The notes under the pieces were generated by a model. It was not told where the DNA came from and did not search any database. It was given only the letters and a program-made list of their open reading frames with translations. Both the position numbers and the translations under genes were made by a program. From contig NC_052669.1 of NCBI RefSeq assembly GCF_016802725.1, positions 23,899,770 to 23,963,769 on the forward strand: a stretch of 64,000 nt of DNA. The letters run 5' to 3'. Positions 62,091-64,000 of this stretch are shown one piece after another (the first letter of the stretch is position 1; each line of letters starts with the position of its first letter). Source of the DNA: Solenopsis invicta. Its lineage: Eukaryota > Arthropoda > Insecta > Hymenoptera > Formicidae.

Positions 62091-63603
62091 CCGCAGACAT
62101 TCCCGAATGCTATTTCGTTTCTATTTATTTTACCAATCTGCAAACTCTACAATGAAAAAAAAAAGAATTCGATAATAATGAAGCTTTGATGACATAGCTT
62201 CGATTAAATGTTTAATTAATATGATCAAATATCTAGTGATATTAGTAATTGCATGAATAGTGTAAACAAACACAACGATAACTAATTGGCTATCAAACGG
62301 TTACTAAATATTATTAAATATTTGGTTTCTAAATATATTAACTAAATATTTAATTAGTATTATTTCAGCAAAGCTTATTAATTATTATCATTATTACCAA
62401 ACGCTTCTTTAGTGTATAATTTATCCAGCTTAAAAAAAATAAGAAATACATGATCCATTCATCTGTGTGTGATTATATTTCATTTATCCATTTTATTTTT
62501 CAGTTTATAGGATTCAAGGCTTATCAAAAGCATTAACCGGGAGTTGTTATTCATAAAAACTATAAATATGCATTATAAAGCTTCTAAAAATAAAATTTAA
62601 AAAAAATGAAAAGCAATAAGTATGCTTTTTTCGTCGCGATATAAAGCAAACGTTTATATAAAAGCAAGTATTTTTACTCGCAAATTAATCGCATTCTATA
62701 CATGGAAGAATTTATGACGAATCGACGGAGAATATCAATTTATTGTTAATCCTGCAGGGTTCTGACATACTAATGCCCGGAAGCCACATATTAATGCAAG
62801 ATTAGACAGCTGCGCGTAATTTGGTCGGCATGCTTGATCCATTGGCCCCTTTATACCTTCGGCGTGCGGAGAGGGTCGCTAAACTTAGGTCAGTTCCAGG
62901 ATCGATTCGTCCCGAGAACGTGTGGCGACGTTGCACACGTGCCGATGCACCACCGTCGTTCCACCGGACAAACTTAACGGCCGATTAACTCCGGGTTAAC
63001 TCAAGCGAGGCGATACGGCCGTTTTCTCGCTCTCCCGCGTTAGTTATCTATTTTTTTATTATTTTTTTTTGTACACGAAAGGTCAGCCTTTGCGCGTTCG
63101 TCTTCGTTACGTTACGTCACGTCATCGTTATCGATTAGCGTTTATACAATTTATGCGATCGTGTGCTCGTTAAAAAGAGGGAAGGACCTCATGGTAGAGG
63201 GTCAAGGGAATCGATACACACCCTGATTAGCGAAAAATTTCGTACAGCAAATCGGGCGAGTTTAGGGAGCACGCGTTAAATAAAAATCGACGAGAAAATC
63301 TTGTTTTAATGAATAATAATTCATGTATAAAATACCAAATATATTCGAAAGATATATTATTATTAGATCACGTAATAATTTTAATAATTTTTACAAATTT
63401 TATATTTTATATTATATTTAAAATATTATTTTTTGCAATAAATTCCCCGTTATAGATCCATAAGATGCTTAGCATCAATGATATTAAAATAATTATAAAT
63501 AATGTGATATTGCATTTCTAACTTTGGCAAACAACAGTGTTTTTACGAATAATAATCGTGTGGTTCAAAAGCATAAAGGCAAAATGTATAAAATTCTCAA
63601 AAA
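62091..63603. other. AT-rich spacer
   Basis: AT-rich at 62,100-62,750 and 63,290-63,600. A moderate-GC stretch lies between (62,760-63,280). No exon or RNA gene recognised. Confidence 0.4.
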
Positions 63604-63880
63604 ATTAAATTAGAAATGGGCTAATGAGAGTCAGCGCGGGTAAAAATTGCGCAATCACACGTATTAATAATGTACAATCATTTATTCATTTCTATTACAA
63701 TCGAACGTTTCGACTCACTTTGAAGTCATCTTCAGCGTATCGATATAAATAATAAAAGTCAAAATATCTAGCTGTCGAAACGTTCGATTGTAATAGAAAT
63801 GAATAAATGATTGTACATTAATACGTTTGATTGCGCACTTTTACCCGCGCTGACTCTCATTAGCCTATTTCTAATTTAAT
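63604..63880. mobile_element. long inverted repeat with Penelope/hammerhead-like motif
   Basis: Arm 63604-63714 and arm 63774-63880 are inverted copies with a few mismatches and small gaps (shared ends ATTAAATTAGAAAT and TTCGATTGTAATAGAAATGA). They surround a 59-bp centre. On the minus strand the centre reads CTGAAGA (63735-63729), then 17 bases able to form a short GACT/AGTC stem, then GAAAC (63711-63707). That is the conserved core of a minimal hammerhead ribozyme as reported in Penelope-like retroelements. No reverse transcriptase or GIY-YIG frame is present, so this is a fragment or a non-autonomous derivative. Confidence 0.6.
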
Positions 63881-64000
63881 TGTGTTTCAATTTCGAGAGT
63901 CTTGAACTAATCAATTGTTCTCAACAAATTTCATCAACTCGAGATTCCGCCCAACAATCGATAATATTAAAAAATCCCGCGGAAAACTAAAACCAAAGCT

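Overview
This window is animal nuclear DNA, most likely from an insect and plausibly a hymenopteran such as an ant. Genes are split by GT/AG introns. Spacers are AT-rich with scattered CpG-rich patches and many microsatellites, and the recognisable proteins are arthropod or metazoan orthologues. The species call is inference from gene content and base composition only.

Left third (1-15,400). One GC-rich promoter/5'UTR patch leads into a strong-Kozak first coding exon of an unrecognised + strand gene (2016-2202), whose remaining exons I cannot place. The rest is AT-rich spacer or intron with MITE-like elements (about 3800-4394 and 10452-11066), a relative of the second element near 13,165, GC-rich promoter-like patches (about 5870-6000, 7100-7660, 13,340-13,640) and one exon-like open stretch (9196-9430).

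Centre (14,500-40,000). Four + strand genes follow in tandem. (1) A two-exon protein of 379 aa resembles the N-terminal half of a transposon-derived insect protein family. (2) A 15-exon RhoGEF of the DBS/MCF2L type (Sec14, spectrin-like, DH, PH, SH3; 1033 aa by my splice model). (3) A four-exon adenylate kinase 2 (246 aa). (4) A seven-exon Nab2/ZC3H14 poly(A)-RNA-binding zinc-finger protein (972 aa) whose upstream region holds a cluster of four CCAAT boxes.

Right third (45,713-58,082 and beyond). A glypican of the dally-like (glypican-4/6) class lies on the - strand, convergent with Nab2. Seven exons are visible, with 13 cysteines, a polybasic convertase-type site, SG glycosaminoglycan attachment sites and a C-terminal GPI signal. 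The N-terminal signal-peptide exon is not visible and probably lies beyond position 64,000. The far right end carries GC-rich patches, microsatellites and a long inverted repeat (63,604-63,880) with a hammerhead-ribozyme-like core of the kind seen in Penelope-like elements.

The genes do not form an operon or pathway. They are independent genes for Rho signalling, adenine nucleotide balance, mRNA tail control and morphogen co-reception. The most interesting signals are the exapted transposase-like gene, Nab2 with four rather than five CCCH fingers, the glypican intron whose retention would encode a GPI-less form, the NF-Y-type CCAAT array, the dispersed hairpin elements and the hammerhead-like inverted repeat.
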